From assembly GCA_007449985.2 (NCBI GenBank), contig VIIQ02000632.1:62001-126000 (forward strand): 64,000 nucleotides of DNA, read 5' to 3'. The DNA comes from Desmodesmus armatus. Its lineage: Eukaryota > Chlorophyta > Chlorophyceae > Sphaeropleales > Scenedesmaceae. Positions 13,893-26,030 of the stretch are shown one piece after another; the first letter of the stretch is position 1, and each line of letters opens with the position of its first letter. Both the position numbers and the translations under genes were made by a program. Below the pieces are notes generated by a model. That model searched no databases. It was not told the DNA's origin and saw only the letters and a list, made by a program, of their open reading frames with translations.

Positions 13893-16263
13893 ATGAGTCT
13901 GGCCCAGGTGCTGGCACAGCAGGAGACGACTGTCAGTGATGCACGTATATCACAGTTGAGCGAGTGCAAGTTCTTAAGTGAGCAGGAGGTCATAGAGCTG
14001 GCGGCCAAGTGCAAGGTGGGTGGCAGGCAGTTTGCTGCTGTCCATGCGGAAGTGGTGCGAATGCCCATCAAGTTGGCGGGAGCGTGCGATGTTGGCTGAA
14101 CACCTGAACATCCAGCAGTGAAAGCCAATATGTCGTCAACGTCACTCAGCATATTCAAGCCCCTCTGAGCAGCAGCCCGCTTGGGCTGGCATGTGCCATG
14201 CAGCAGTGCGAAACAGCATGCCTTGCCAACAGCATACTTAGGGGGCATGGGCAGTGCAGCAGCCAAGCCTATGTGAAGCTTTTCAGTCACAGGCAGGCAG
14301 ACTGACAGAGCCCTCTGCACACCTCTGCAGGAGCTGCTGTCTCGTGAGAGCAATGTCACACACGTGCGGGCGCCTGTCGTGGTGGTGGGTGACACACACG
14401 GCCAGTTTCACGACTTGATGGAGATCTTCAAGATTGCAGGCAACGCACCGGACACCAACTACCTGTTCCTGGGTGATTACGTGGACAGGTCAGCACATCA
14501 AGACTGCCAGCCAGGCGCTGTGCGATGTCTCGCCCTGGTCTAAGAGTGTGCTGGACAGGTTGCTGTGCAGGAGCTGAACAGTGCAGCAGCAAGGAAACCT
14601 GCTGGATGCATGGAAAAACAACAAGCTGCGCTTCTTACACCCGGAGCGTCACTTAATGCTGCCTTGTGTGCTGTATTCTTGACTGTTTGCCATGCGCAGG
14701 GGCTACTACAGCGTGGAGACTGTCTGCATGGTGGTTGCCCTCAAAGTGCGCTGGCCAAGCAGGGTAGTCATCATCAGGGGCAACCATGAAAGCCGTCAGA
14801 TCACACAGGTGAGCTCCGGCAGCAGCAGCAGAGGCTTTCCCAATCATTGGAGCCTTCTGCTGCAAGGTACTGCGTGTCCTGCAAGGGCTTGTCACCATGT
14901 TGGCGTGCAGGACTGCTGCAGCATACTGCATGAAGCACCACAACTCACCTGCGTCCTCACTTGCACATTGAATTGCTGTGTGCTGCGCTTGTGCTGGCCC
15001 CAGGTGTACGGCTTCTATGAGGAGTGCCTGCGGAAGTACGGCAGCGCGCGCATCTGGCAGGTCCTGACAGACCTCTTTGACAGCTTGCCACTGGCAGCAG
15101 TCATTGAAAACCAGCTGTTCTGCCCGCATGCAGGTGAGGACATCAGCAGCAGAGCAACGAGGGTGGTGTGCATGCAGCACGTGGTGTGAAAGCAGCAGCA
15201 CCTGCGTGGACCTAGAGGCTACTTAGCATTGTCACATGCGGCAACTGACAGGTGCTCCCTCACACACACACACTGTAGCTTATACCCAATTATTTTTCAT
15301 TGTGTTTGTTGTGCAGGACTGTCACCAGCCATGGACACACTGGACCAGATTGACCAGCTGCACCGGTTTGAGGAGGTCCCACACGAAGGTCCAATGTGCG
15401 ACCTGCTGTGGAGTGACCCTGACGACCGCATGGGGTGGGGCATCAGCCCTCGTGGTGCAGGCTACACCTACGGCCAGGTGTGGCACTTTGCCTCATGCTT
15501 GTTTCATCTGTCTTCACACTCACTTTGATGCACCTTGCTTGTATGTTTGCTAGGGCCCACGCAGCATGGCATCCCATTGATAATGGCATTGCAAGCCTTG
15601 CGCGGCTGTGGCAAGTTGCCACTGGCAACTGCAACGTCTGACTGTGCTGGGCGTGTCGGTTGGACCTGCAGGACATCAGTGAACACTTCAACCACGTCAA
15701 CGGGCTGAAGTTCATCATCCGTGCGCACCAGCTGGTCAGCGAAGGCTTCCTATGGCAGCACGAGCACCAAGTGGTCACGGTGTTCAGCGCGCCAAACTAC
15801 TGCTACAGGTGAGCCAGGTCCTGCAGGTTGGAACGTTTTGTCGCCTTTGTCACACTTTGTGCTGGCTGCTGGCGTTGGTGGCTCTGTGCTGAGGCGTGCC
15901 GTGTTGTGCTGACCTGCAGGTGCGGCAACAAGGCAGCCATCGTCGACATTGATGAAGACATGAACCACAAAATCATCCAGGTGGGTGCAGCTCGCCTGTC
16001 AATTTCATCCGCTTGTTTGGTGCAACCATAGGTTGTGCTGGGTGCAAGTGCTTGGTGTCATGCACTTGCTGGCTTGCATGTGCAGCTTGTCAGGCTCGGC
16101 CAGAGCACACATCCTTGAAATTGGAGGGTCAGCCTGTGCAGTAAAGGGTGTGCTATTCTCTTACAGACTCGTTGACTGATCTGCCTTGCAGTTTGACCAT
16201 GCGCCGCCCAAGGGTGCCGGCATCACAGAGGTCAAGAGGACCGTGCCAGAGTACTTCCTGTGA
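13893..16263 (+). CDS. PP2A-C: PP2A catalytic subunit (8 exons, complete)
   Basis: Serine/threonine phosphatase 2A catalytic subunit, a two-metal enzyme that works with A scaffold and B regulatory subunits. Exons: 13893-14015, 14331-14488, 14700-14808, 15004-15133, 15317-15477, 15672-15808, 15920-15980 and 16192-16263; all GT-AG, phases close, giving 316 residues (family about 309). Metal and catalytic motifs: GDTHGQ (Asp62, His64), GDYVDRG (Asp90), GNHE (Asn122, His123), then RAHQLV and [28 protein letters not shown] and the C-terminal YFL are PP2A-specific; the last Leu is the carboxymethylation site. The penultimate segment is PEYFL rather than the usual PDYFL. An in-frame GTG lies 33 nt upstream, but the ATG is the natural start. 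Confidence 0.96.
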
Positions 16264-16431
16264 TTTGCGCGGCCCCCGGCGACCCAGACCAGCACATCTG
16301 CAGGCTACTTTCATGCCCATGCTGGCGCAGTGTGGTGCAAGCAGCTGCTTGTGCGGTTGGGCATGCCACACAGGCCGCTGCTGGGCCTGCAGCAGCCAAG
16401 TTGCTGTGGATGTTCAATCTTTTCTGTTGTG

Positions 16432-16436
16432 TGTAA
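16432..16436 (+). promoter_or_regulatory. Candidate TGTAA poly(A) signal of PP2A
   Basis: TGTAAG lies about 170 nt after the PP2A stop codon, the usual distance for algal 3' UTRs. Confidence 0.5.
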
Positions 16437-17350
16437 GCAGGAGAGCGTTTGGTGCTGCTGCAATATGGCAGCATCAATCATACACGCGTGCACTGGTGGG
16501 TGGCAGTAGGTAGGCTGGATGGAGATCCGGGTGCGGTGGTGAGCTGTTGCGGATGCATTTGCAAGTGCCCCAACGCAGCTGCGTGTCACTTGGGAATTCT
16601 TGTAGCTGTGAAGGCGGTGCTTTTTTGGGTGTGGTTATGCAGCCCTTGCAATGGTGTTTGCCATGCTTGGTGTCAGTGGGCCAGCGCTGGCTTGCTGTTA
16701 CTTGGTGTTGGGCTACAACGGCTGGGTAGAGGGGCGGACACCCTGGTGCACAGGCAGCTGGCTTCCAGGTGTGTGTCCTGCGCGCACAGCCTTGTGGCAA
16801 CCACCACGGTCCACAGCTGCAATTATATGCAGCTCTGCTGCACTGGCCGGCTGCACCTTTTCTTGCACACTGCGACTGACACACTGCATTATGGCAATCG
16901 CATATTCTTCCCCACATCATTGTGGGACGCATAGTGTTTATTGATTGGCACTGCCTTGCTGTGTTCTGTTATCTCTGTCTTGGTTGCTTTGTTTTTGTAA
17001 ACAGCACCGCCGCAAGGTGGAAATGGCAGTGGTCCTTGGGTAATTCTACATGCATGCTGAGTCCCAGTGCACTCAACTTCACACGCTCCTGTTGATGCCT
17101 TTGTAACGACTGAGTGAGGCAGGGACTTGCTTGCTGTACGGAGACGTCCAATGTCTGTTTGTCACAGCACGGCGGTCATTACAGATTCTAAATCACAGTG
17201 AATGTGTTGGTGCCACCCTGAATATCAATAGGTGGCAGTATTTTGAACTGGTGTGCCTGCGTGGCTGTCTCGTGCACGCCCAGACACACCGTACATGCCT
17301 GGGAATGCTCAAAACAAGCAGCCGCTCCCTTCCAATCAGTCAGAACTCTC

Positions 17351-17355
17351 TTACA
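17351..17355 (-). promoter_or_regulatory. Candidate TGTAA poly(A) signal of STPGR gene
   Basis: TTACA on the plus strand reads TGTAA for the minus-strand gene, about 350 nt past its stop codon. Another TTACA lies near 17178. Confidence 0.35.
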
Positions 17356-17703
17356 GACCAACTTGATATGCCAAGCGGAAACTGCTTTGACCAATTCAAA
17401 CCCAGTTACTGAGTGAGGTGAGGTATGACAACCTTGACCAGCGTGCACATCTCAACACAACGCAACGCTGCCACACCCTCTCTACCCAATTGAAGCGGCG
17501 GGCACTGCACTACACGTTCAGTGACAGCACATACGCTGGTGGTGGCTGACAGTGACCACCGTGCTGATGACTGTGGCCATGCCAACAGCATGAAAGGGGT
17601 CACACAAAGGACCTGTGCAGGCTGCACAGCGCAGCCAAAGGAGCCTCCTGAGGCTTCTATGCCCCTTGGGCAGGCAACGGGCTGACACCCATGAGCTCCA
17701 TGC

Positions 17704-19001
17704 TCAGACTGCAGCAACAAATGTGTGGGCCGAGTGTGGCTGCCTGTAAGAAACCTTGTGCGGTGGTGGCTGCGGGCTGTAGTAGGATGGCCCGGGTGCG
17801 CCACACATGCCAGCATCAGCAGCAGCCAACAGCGCCTCGGAATGTCCAGGTGATCGGCTGCGGAAGCCAGCACTGACCCCTGGCTGCCGGCTGTTGGGGG
17901 GCGGGCTGCATGAGCGCCCATGCCCCCAAGCTGCTCCAGTCCCCTGCTGCTGGCCATGCCGCTGCCTGTGCTGGGGCTGTTGCGTTGGTGGCTGGCTGGG
18001 CTGCTGCTGCTGTGCTGCCCATGCAAAGGTTGGAGCGCCAAACCTGTCCTGCACAAGCGGCCGCATGAAGGCAGACCTGAGTGGCCTGTCCTTCAGGGCC
18101 CCATAGCTCTGCGTCTCGTACGACCCAGGCCCAGGCGCTGTGCTGCTGTCCTGCAGCTGCCAGTTGGTGCGAGCGCCAGTGCTGTTGCTTGCTGAATTCG
18201 ACGAAAGGAAGGGTGTCAAGTGCGGGAGCAGTGCATGCCCCTTGCCCTGCTGCATCGGCAACAAGCTGCTTGCACTCATGACTGCCCTGCTAGCTGAGCT
18301 GCGGGGCTGTGCTGACTGCACAAGCCTCCTGCCAGGCCTGCTGGGCCCAGGCAAAGGCCTGCCGCCTGTGTGTGGGGGTGGTGCTAGCAGCCATGGTACT
18401 GGGTTGCCATCCTGGTACTTGCGTTGCTGCAGCTGCTCCCTCAGCGCACTGGCACTGTGCGCTGCATCGCTGCGCGCAGGTGCCTTGAATGCTGCTGCTG
18501 CACCTGGCCGGTGCTGAGAGCCCCAGACCAAGTTTGCCCCAGTGTAGGCCAGCACAGGCACTCCATGCGAACCAGGCCCTGGGCCAGCCCCATCGGTGCT
18601 GGTGCTGCTGCTGGAGGCTGCTGCAGAGAAGTTGCGCCCTGTTGCACAGAATGCAGCTGACCCAGTCTCGCTGTAGGCGTACTTGGCTTTTGGCTGCTGA
18701 GGGCTGTAGCTCCCTGCAGTATAAGCATTTGACAGCATGCAGTCATGAATTGTTGGTGGCTGCTGCCATGCTGGAGGGGCAGAGGGCATGTCAGCGACAC
18801 GATTACTTCCATCAGCAGCATGAAGGGATCATACATTCTGCAGGCTGGGCCCTGCACAGCAGATGTTCAGTGCAGTCAGTCACCTGGTCCTGGTCCAGTG
18901 TACGCTAGCTTCTCTCCCAATCGCACAGTGTGGCTTGCCAAAGGCCCATAACCCTTCTTGCCGCTGCCTACTGACGCCCACTGCTTGTCATCCGTAGGCA
19001 T
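17704..19001 (-). CDS. Sperm-tail PG-rich (STPGR/SHIPPO-like) protein
   Basis: Predicted axoneme-associated protein. Exon 1 is 19001-18884 (starts MPTDDKQWASVG, ends in the split Gly of TGPGP) and exon 2 is 18770-17704; the phase-1 junction joins to 394 residues. The sequence carries repeated Pro-Gly motifs: YTGPGP near residue 38, GPGPGSHGVPVLAYTG near 85, APGPGSYETQSYGALKDR near 228 and APGPSYYSP near the C-terminus. PGPGSY followed by a stretch ending F-G is the STPGR signature found in proteins of flagellar microtubules. The rest is Ser/Ala/Gln-rich and probably disordered. The repeats are clear; placement in a flagellar complex is inference. Confidence 0.7.
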
Positions 19002-19383
19002 GTGCTTCCTCTTGAGTTACTGTCCCCTGCTGCCTGCCTTTGCAAGCTTTCAGACAGCAGCATCAGACATGGCTGTAGCAATGGCATGGCATGATAGGGA
19101 GGTCTGACTGCGCACACACAACTGCATCGTCTTCGTTTACTTGTAGTGCGTTGCAACCATCTGGCTGTCACATTCAAAGCACGGTTGCCAACCAACTCCA
19201 GGGTTACCAAGATCGAATCAAGTGTGTTGAGTCTTGTGTTGCTTTCTCTCAGAAGTTGCGCACGTTATTCCTCTTTGACCACGTTGAGGAAGATCAGATT
19301 CACATCCAGACAATCACAAGTTGCTGATCCAACCCTTGGACTTCTTTGCTCTGGAGCTGCCTGCAAGTCTTGTAGTGGGCAGC
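19002..19383. promoter_or_regulatory. Shared divergent upstream region, STPGR / hydrolase
   Basis: Only 382 bp separate the two start codons, so the genes probably share a bidirectional promoter. An exon-like stretch at about 19254-19309 (after a pyrimidine-rich CTCTCAG) could be a 5' exon of the hydrolase, but it does not join in frame. Confidence 0.4.
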
Positions 19384-20747
19384 ATGTCGTTGATGAGTTT
19401 TGGTGGCAGGGGAGAGCGACATCTTGTCATCCTGCATGCCACAGGGTGAGTTGTGTGCATGTGCGCTGCAGCTATCCAGCTTGGCTTGTTTGGGTAGCAG
19501 CGCTGTGCAACAGTTCTACCATCACGGGGCAACCGGTCTGCAGTTACAATTGCAAGCTTGGATTCGCTTTCTGATGCTGCCACAGGTTCCTGTCAGCTGT
19601 GTACCAGCCGCTGGCAGAAGCCTTGGGCAAGAGCTTTGTTGTGTGGGGCTTGGACCTTCCTGGACATGGCACGGCTGTCGGTGTGCAGCTGCCCAACAAC
19701 AGGAGTAGCAACAGCACAGCCGACAGCACCTCCATCACCACCACTACCAACAGCAGCAGTGCGCCAGCCAGCAACAACAGCACTATCAGCAGCACCAGCA
19801 GCACCTTTGTACCAATCAGCTTTCCTGGTCTTACGCAGTACGTCATTGAAGCCATACAGCAGGCAGGCTTGGCCGGCTGCTATGCCTTTGGCCATTCAGC
19901 AGGAGGGGCAGTAGCTCTGGCAGCCGCCAGCCAGTGCCCAGGGCTGTTCAAGGCCGTGTACTGCTTCGAGGCAGTATCAGCTACACCCGCAACACACGCC
20001 TTTATGGCAGCAGCAGCCAGCAGTGGTGCCATAAAAACAGACGGGCAAATGCTGGCGCTGATGGCTCACAAGCGCCGGGCTGGGTTTGCCAGCAGGGCAG
20101 CAGCGCGGCAGCAGCTTGCATCTAAGCCGCCCTTTGCAGGGCTGCACCCCCAGGCTATGGCCCTCTACCTGCAGCATGCTCTGGTGGAGAGGCCAACTGC
20201 TGCCACAGTCCAGCTGCCCAACAGCCCTGACCAGCAACATGGAGGGCGCGAACAGCCGGCAAGCTTGGAGCTGCCGCAGCAGCCACACCAGCAGGGCAAC
20301 CAGCAGCAGCAGGCACAGCAGGAGAGCAGACAGCAGACTGTGCAGCTGGTATGCTCTCCAGAACAGGAGGCTGCGTACTACGAGGCCCTTCAGGTCCCTC
20401 CAGCTGTGGACCTGCACAGCATACGATGCCCCTGCATGATTGCAGTCGCAGCACCTCTGCCGGGCAGTGGCGAGCCCGCCGCCACCAACCTGGCCACGCA
20501 TGCTGGTGTGGCGACTTGGTTCAAGGCCAGGAGCAGCAGGAGGAATGGTGGCAATAAGCAGTTACACGGGGAGCTGCGGGTGCTCAATGTAGAGCTTGCT
20601 GCTGCCATGCCGACAGGGCAGCTGCAGGAGGTCGAGGGGGTGTCGCACCTGGGGCCCTTGGAGCAGCCTCTGGTGCTGGCAGACAGCATCGCTGGGTTCT
20701 TCAAGACTGTTGCTCTCCAGGAGAGCAAGCAGAGAAGCAGATTGTGA
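19384..20747 (+). CDS. Alpha/beta-hydrolase fold protein
   Basis: Predicted hydrolase of unknown substrate. Exons 19384-19445 and 19586-20747 join in phase to 407 residues. Exon 1 ends in the fold's HATG strand-loop (the usual HG oxyanion region), completed across the splice by FLSAVYQPLAEAL. Then come WGLDLPGHG, the nucleophile elbow GHSAGG (Ser125) and a late VSHLGPLEQP segment whose His (about residue 375) suits the catalytic triad. Residues 57-94 are a Ser/Thr/Asn-rich insert and residues 225-250 a Gln-rich insert, both unlike the family core. The frame stays open upstream to 19288 without an ATG, so an extra 5' exon is possible. No TGTAA was seen between this stop and the next ORF. Confidence 0.75.
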
Positions 20748-20977
20748 AGGTGAGCATGAGTCACATGTTACGTTGAGTCATTTGTCGCTGCAGCCACAGA
20801 ATGTCTTAGCCTTGCTCATTGACGTTGAGGAACGTACGGCATTACGATAACATCAAACGTTCAACTCACGCAGGCAAGCAGGAGGCTCTCGTGCACTTCA
20901 ACAACAATCTTCTCCAACAATCTCAATTCCAGTTTGTGGAACTGTGTGGTTGTGCTCTTCACCTCCCTGTCCGCGCA

Positions 20978-21295
20978 ATGTTTCCATCTCCTTCGTCTGC
21001 AGCCCTTTCCAGGCAGGGTGGCTCACCCAGGGCACGTAGCTCACAGGTTGCTGCTGCCACACCCGCAGAGCGGTATGCCAAGGCAGCGGTCAAGTACTCA
21101 ACAGGAGCTAGACCTCAGCTTCTTTACACCCGCCCTGACCTCAGTAGCCTGCTGGACCTTGATTTGAATGCAGCAGTCAAAGCCCACAGCAGCAGGGCAG
21201 CCCAGGACCCACAGCTTTACGCCCACAAGCTGGCAATGCAGCGGCAACTGGAGGAGGCGGAGACAGAGCGCATGAATTGGTCTGAGATCTTGTGA
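20978..21295 (+). CDS. Small unknown protein (105 aa)
   Basis: The frame starts MFPSPSSAALSRQGG and ends EEAETERMNWSEIL. The N-terminal third is Ser/Ala/Arg-rich; the rest looks helical and charged (LDLDLNAAVKAHSS, KLAMQRQLEEAETERM), like proteins built of short helices or coiled coils. The stop codon overlaps a good donor (GTGAGC), so the frame might instead splice on. It begins only 230 nt after the hydrolase stop codon. A TGTAA occurs near 22058. No family was recognised. Composition favours a real gene, but no homology supports it. Confidence 0.4.
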   Translation: MFPSPSSAALSRQGGSPRARSSQVAAATPAERYAKAAVKYSTGARPQLLYTRPDLSSLLDLDLNAAVKAHSSRAAQDPQLYAHKLAMQRQLEEAETERMNWSEIL

Positions 21296-21635
21296 GCACG
21301 TTGTGAGCATGTTATTATCAACAGCAGCATCAGGCTGTCTGTTTTGCCCCAGGAATTGCTGGGTGTACCATCAATGCAGGGTGTGATTGCAGTGCGTACT
21401 CTGTGTGCATTGCCTTGCCTGCAACCGATTTTGGCCGTGTGCGGCGAACAGATATGTTGGTACCCTTGCGCCTGTGGGGACCAGCTTGTGCCCGCATTGT
21501 GCAGTAGCTTATCCAAGCAGGACCCATATCAAGTGTGCATTGGTTCGAAAGGCACGCTTGTGCGGGTAGAGAGGTTGATGGGCTTGTTGGTTGTGGACCT
21601 TTGCGTATGCTGGCCCAACCCTAGGGTGTGCGAGT

Positions 21636-21724
21636 GTGTGAGTGAGGTTAGTGAGTGAGTGAGTGAGTGAGTGAGCGTGTGAGTGAGTGAGTGAGTGAGA
21701 GTGGAGTGAGTGTGTTGGTGAGTG
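21636..21724. repeat. GTGA microsatellite
   Basis: A near-continuous run of GTGA units with a few interruptions (GCGTGTGA, GAGAGTGGA). Confidence 0.85.
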
Positions 21725-23181
21725 GAATGCAGGAGGAGCGCATTGTCATGAAAGCCATGCTGGCGGCAGCTGGCTTGATTGCTGTCAGGCTGTAGCAAGA
21801 CTGCTTTGTACACTTACAATCAAAGAGGCATGGGCCTCTCCTGCTTTTGAAGTTGGCCTGGAGGCGTCTTTCTTGCAGTCGCTACCGCAGCTGACGGCCG
21901 ATTGGGTTTTGCGGCACCTGCTGTAGGCTGCCCAGTATCGGTTGGCTGTGCTGGCAGCGGTGATAGCACCTGCTGCTGCTTGCCTGTTTTGCTGATGATC
22001 AGCAGGCCAAAGAGTTGGTCTTGGTGGAGAAGTGAAGTGTCTTGGTGGCTAAGTGAAGTGTAATGTATCTCATTGCTATATCTTCCTCCGGTTGATGTTT
22101 TTCTACAAACCCAGTAAGGGTGCCCCTGGAAGGGTTTGTGCAGTGAGGCATTCGCTGGTGTTCATTGGTGCCATGGTTATGCAGGAGTGCTGCATGCGGT
22201 TTGTGCCCCTGGTTAGGTAGTCCCAGGTTGGTTTGGGTGTGGCAGGGTGACTGATGTGTGCTTTGTTGGGAGCGAGCTTGACAGTTTGTTTGCTGCTGTC
22301 AAGATTTCTCTTATAGGGCTCTCTTTGGTTTTTTGGTGCAGGGCTGCATGGGTTGCAGGACCAAGTGAGTGCTAGTGCTTGGGACCGTGTGCTGAGAAGC
22401 ATGCAGGCTGTGCATGCGTTACATGCAGTTGTGAGCCAGAGCCTCGTTGTCTGGGTGAGAGCTATTTTTGGTGCTGTCCAGCGTGCAGTGCTGATGGACG
22501 GAACATCAATTGTTGTTGCTAATACTCATCAGTTGCTTTCGTGCGGCTTGCGACATGACTTGGGTTCTGGATGAGGTGGTGCTGTAACATGCCAGTTGGT
22601 CAGCAAGCAGAAGTAAAACGGCAAGTGTGATGTGGCTCGAGGCTAGCATGTGTTACAGTGTGACAGTACTAGCACACACCATAGCTTCTCAGGCAGTTTA
22701 TACTAAAAGCACACTGCAAAGAAGAGTGTCAGCTCATATCTGCCAACCATGTGCGCACAGAGTGTACCGTAGTGCAGTCACTGAGTGTGGTGGGTGGGGT
22801 TGAGGTCAGCTGTGGCGCTGCGCCTGGACAGGGTATGCATACATCAAAACAAAAGCATGATACTCAGTCACGCCTGCAAGTAAAGCACACTCAGTATTAT
22901 CATTACATATTGGACAGCTAATTCCCAGTGCCATCGTCATGTCCTACAACTGTCCCAACTGAAACCAACCTCCTAGGACTTTGGGGTTGCAAAATCTAGT
23001 AGAACAGGCAGTCACGACGTACTATCTAAAATCGTCAAGATAGCTGTTTTGCAGGCGCTTGCAACACACACAGCAGAGAGAGGAGTCAGTGGAGATCAGT
23101 TGGATCTATTGTGCTTGCACACTACTGTACTTGTAAAGCACGGCAACAGTCACCCACGATAGAGCAGACAATCACAATACC
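21725..23181. other. Intergenic before the LRR cluster; spacer relic
   Basis: No gene was found. At about 22388-22470 lies a sequence matching the spacers that follow LRR genes A and B (GCATGCAGGCTGTGCATG, then GTCTGGGTGAG), although no LRR gene precedes it. The last part is the 5' flank of LRR gene A. Confidence 0.5.
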
Positions 23182-26004
23182 ATGCTTCAACATCATCCGG
23201 CAGAACAGGTGCGAGGACCACACTGCACATGCGCTGCATGGTGTTGCCCCAGACCAGTTGTGTGTGTTGCACCATAGCACACACTACATCAGAGTACCTA
23301 AACGTCCCTGTATGTCTACCCCTGCCTGTACGTTTTGCAGTGGCATACGCTCTCTGCAGCTGTGACAGCATTGATCCTGCAGCACCTGCCGCTGCAGGAC
23401 AGGCTGGTCGCTGCCCGTGTGTGCCAGACATGGGCAGAAGCTGCAGCCCTCGCCACCAGCAGCATCAAGCAGACAGCATTGTCAGCATCGCAGCTGCCAG
23501 GGCTGCAGGCGTGGCTGCAGCAGCATGGCCAGCAGTTAACCAGCCTGGAGCTGATTGTAAAAGGGGTGGCAGACACCGCTGTGCTGCAGCTGCCAGAGCT
23601 GCGCCAGCTGTGCGAGCTGATGCTGGTCGGCTGCAAGCTGCAGCTGCCGTCAGTGGCCTGCAGGCAGCGCACACGTTCAGCAGCACGTGCCCCTGCAGCA
23701 CTGCTGCCGTGCCTGACGTCTCTGCAGCTTGGGAGCTTCCCTCTCAGCACTCCCAGCACACTCCTGCAGCTGACGAGGGTCACCAGCCTACGCAGCTTGA
23801 AGCTGGGTGGGCCGTTTGATTACAGCAGTACCATTCAGATCACACCCAAGCTGCAGGAGCGGCCCAAGCAGCTCAGCCAGGCGCTGTCAGCAGTGCTGCA
23901 GCACAACACACACCTGACACAGCTTGAAATTTGGGGCCTGGTTCTAGAAGACGCAGCTCTGGCAGCAGTCAGCAGCCTGCAGCGGCTGCAGGACTGCTGC
24001 GTCAGTATCTGTGACAGTTGCGTTGCTGGCTGGGGAGGGTTCCGGTCGTCAGGCTATACCTCACCTGACCTACTGTTGGGCCTCCCACCCAGCCTGACCT
24101 CGCTGCATGTGCGGGAGGGCCGCCGCCGCTACAACAATCCCACAAACCATGTCAGCCTACCGCAGCAGCTGCCGCAGCTCACAGCACTCAGGCGGCTGCA
24201 GCTTGAACATGCCCAGTTCTTCCCTACAGCCCTAGCTGGGATGACCAAGCTGCAGCGGCTGTCCCTTGACTGCTGCAGCTTGTTAGGCATTGCTGATGCT
24301 GGTGCTGGTGGTGGTGCTGTTCACTCCAGCCAGGGAGTAGCTGTTTTCTTGGCTGCTGTTGCGCAGATGCAGCAGTTAGAGCAGTTGAAGATGGACACCT
24401 TCTGGGACCATGAGAACCTCAACTGCCCAGATCTGCCCTTGCAGGCTTACTCAGCTCTCACAGCGTCAACCAGACTGCGCTCCTTGAGCCTCTACGTCGA
24501 GAGTGACGCACCTCTTCCCCTAGGTGGGTAACCTCACCGCTGACCCATCAGGGTGTTGTGATGCAACTGGACAATATGCATGATTTAGTTGTAGTGTGAG
24601 GATAGTCACCAAGTTGCTTTGGATTGTGCACACCACACCCCGTGCTACTGCTGGTGCTCAAACGCTTTCCTGCTGTGTGTCACTCACCATCAGCTGAGCC
24701 AACCTCCCTTACCCCAGTCAGCTCAACTGCTGTTGTTGAATCACCTGCTTGCTTATGCTATATCTATAGCTGTCAGCCGAGCCCCACCGGCTTTCCTTCC
24801 ACCCTTCCTCAGCCAGTACAGCCCCTGGCAACATACGCAGTTGGTGACATCTGTGCCTCGATGTTTGCCATGCCTCCCTGCAGGTGCAGTGCAGCACATG
24901 TTCCCCGCTGGCAGGCAGCTGCCTCAGCTCACGCACATCAGCATGCAAGGCATGCACCGAGATACAGAGTACATGGAATTGCCTTGCATGACAGCTGCAG
25001 AGCTGGCGGGTCTCATCAGCTGCTGCCCAGCTCTGAAGTCACTGCGGATCTGCAACGCTTTGAAGGCAGCAGCTGATGTCAGCTGCCTACTGCAGCTGCC
25101 ACCCTGCTGCACCAGCCTTATGGTTGGAGGCCCTGCCTTTGGTGATGCAGCAGCGGGTGTGGTGGGCCAGCTGACGCAACTACGGGATTTGACCTGGTAC
25201 TACTCAGAGGGCCTGACTGACGGGGGTGTGGAGAAGCTCACAGCACTCACACGGCTGCAGGAGCTAGACATGTGGAGGAATTTGGAGTTGAGTGAGTGCA
25301 TCATCTGCACGGACGAGAATGACCCAGGTACCCTTACCTTGGTGGCAAAGGCGGAGGTGCGTCAACGTTGGGCAGCCAACCGGCCAGCTAGTCGTGCTTC
25401 TGCTGCCGCTGCCGCAAGCATATCAATGATGCTGTAGGGCATCAGGTGGTGGTGCTGAAGGTTGAAAACCAACATGCTATTGAGCATGGCATGGCATGCA
25501 TGTCAGCGCGCATGTCAGCACGCATGTCAGCAGGCATGTCAGCACGCATGTCAGCACGCATGTTAGCCTCTGATTGGCTGAGGCAGCCAGGGCATAGGCT
25601 CAGTTCAAGTTGCGGGTGCAGCTGTGCTGGCTCTGGTATGAGGTAGCTGTGCTGCTCTATTGCACCGGTTGCTGACAAGCTTTAAACCGGCCGATCAGCG
25701 TGACTGAGGGGCTTTGTCCTGCTGCCGGCTTCCCTGCTTTTCTTGTGTCCTGCTCCTCCACTGCTGTTACTGCTGTCAGGGTGGCCCTCCCGTGTGGCAG
25801 CAGCTGCGGCGGCTGTGTGACCAGAGCCCACTGTGTGCACCCGCCAGGCTGCAGCAGGTCAGCAGGGAGCTGCAGGAGCTGCAGGCAGAATTGGAGGCAC
25901 TGCGACAGCGCAATGCACACCTGCAGGACGAAAACGGGGAGCTGCAGCAGCGCAACGCAGCCCTGGAGCGGCAGGTGGCACAGCTAGAGGCAGGGTCCTC
26001 GTAA
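23182..26004 (+). CDS. F-box-like / LRR protein A (4 exons, intact)
   Basis: Exons: 23182-23208 (MLQHHPAEQ), 23341-24523, 24884-25356 and 25780-26004; phases join to 635 residues. Residues 10-60 read WHTLSAAVTALILQHLPLQD then VCQTWAEAA, the pattern of an F-box (LP-x-L start and VCxxW end), which would bind SKP1 in an SCF ubiquitin ligase. Residues about 60-555 are degenerate leucine-rich repeats (LQLPELRQLC, LTSLRSLKLG, LTALRRLQLE). The last exon gives a WQQLRRLCDQSPLCAP segment and a coiled coil of about 45 residues. This is the only one of four paralogues with no visible lesion. F-box assignment is by eye; substrate is unknown. Confidence 0.8.
25490..25570. repeat. 12-bp tandem repeat in LRR-A intron 3
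   Basis: Six to seven units of ATGTCAGCACGC with one- or two-base changes (GCGCGC, AGGC). Confidence 0.85.
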
Positions 26005-26025
26005 GGGTTTCACGAGGGTCTGGGG

Positions 26026-26030
26026 TGTAA
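26026..26030 (+). promoter_or_regulatory. Candidate TGTAA poly(A) signal of LRR-A
   Basis: TGTAAG lies about 20 nt after the stop codon, which is unusually close for this window. Confidence 0.35.

Larger units (their letters stand above)
16264..17703. other. Convergent 3' flanks of PP2A and STPGR gene
   Basis: The two neighbours converge here. Open frames in this stretch are short and of chance composition. It should contain both 3' UTRs; one poly(A) candidate for each is listed. Confidence 0.45.

Noticed and set aside
21344..21658. Extra exon of the small ORF ending at 21295
   Set aside because: A possible donor and acceptor exist, but the downstream peptide is Cys-rich and ends in the GTGA microsatellite, so it is more likely 3' UTR.
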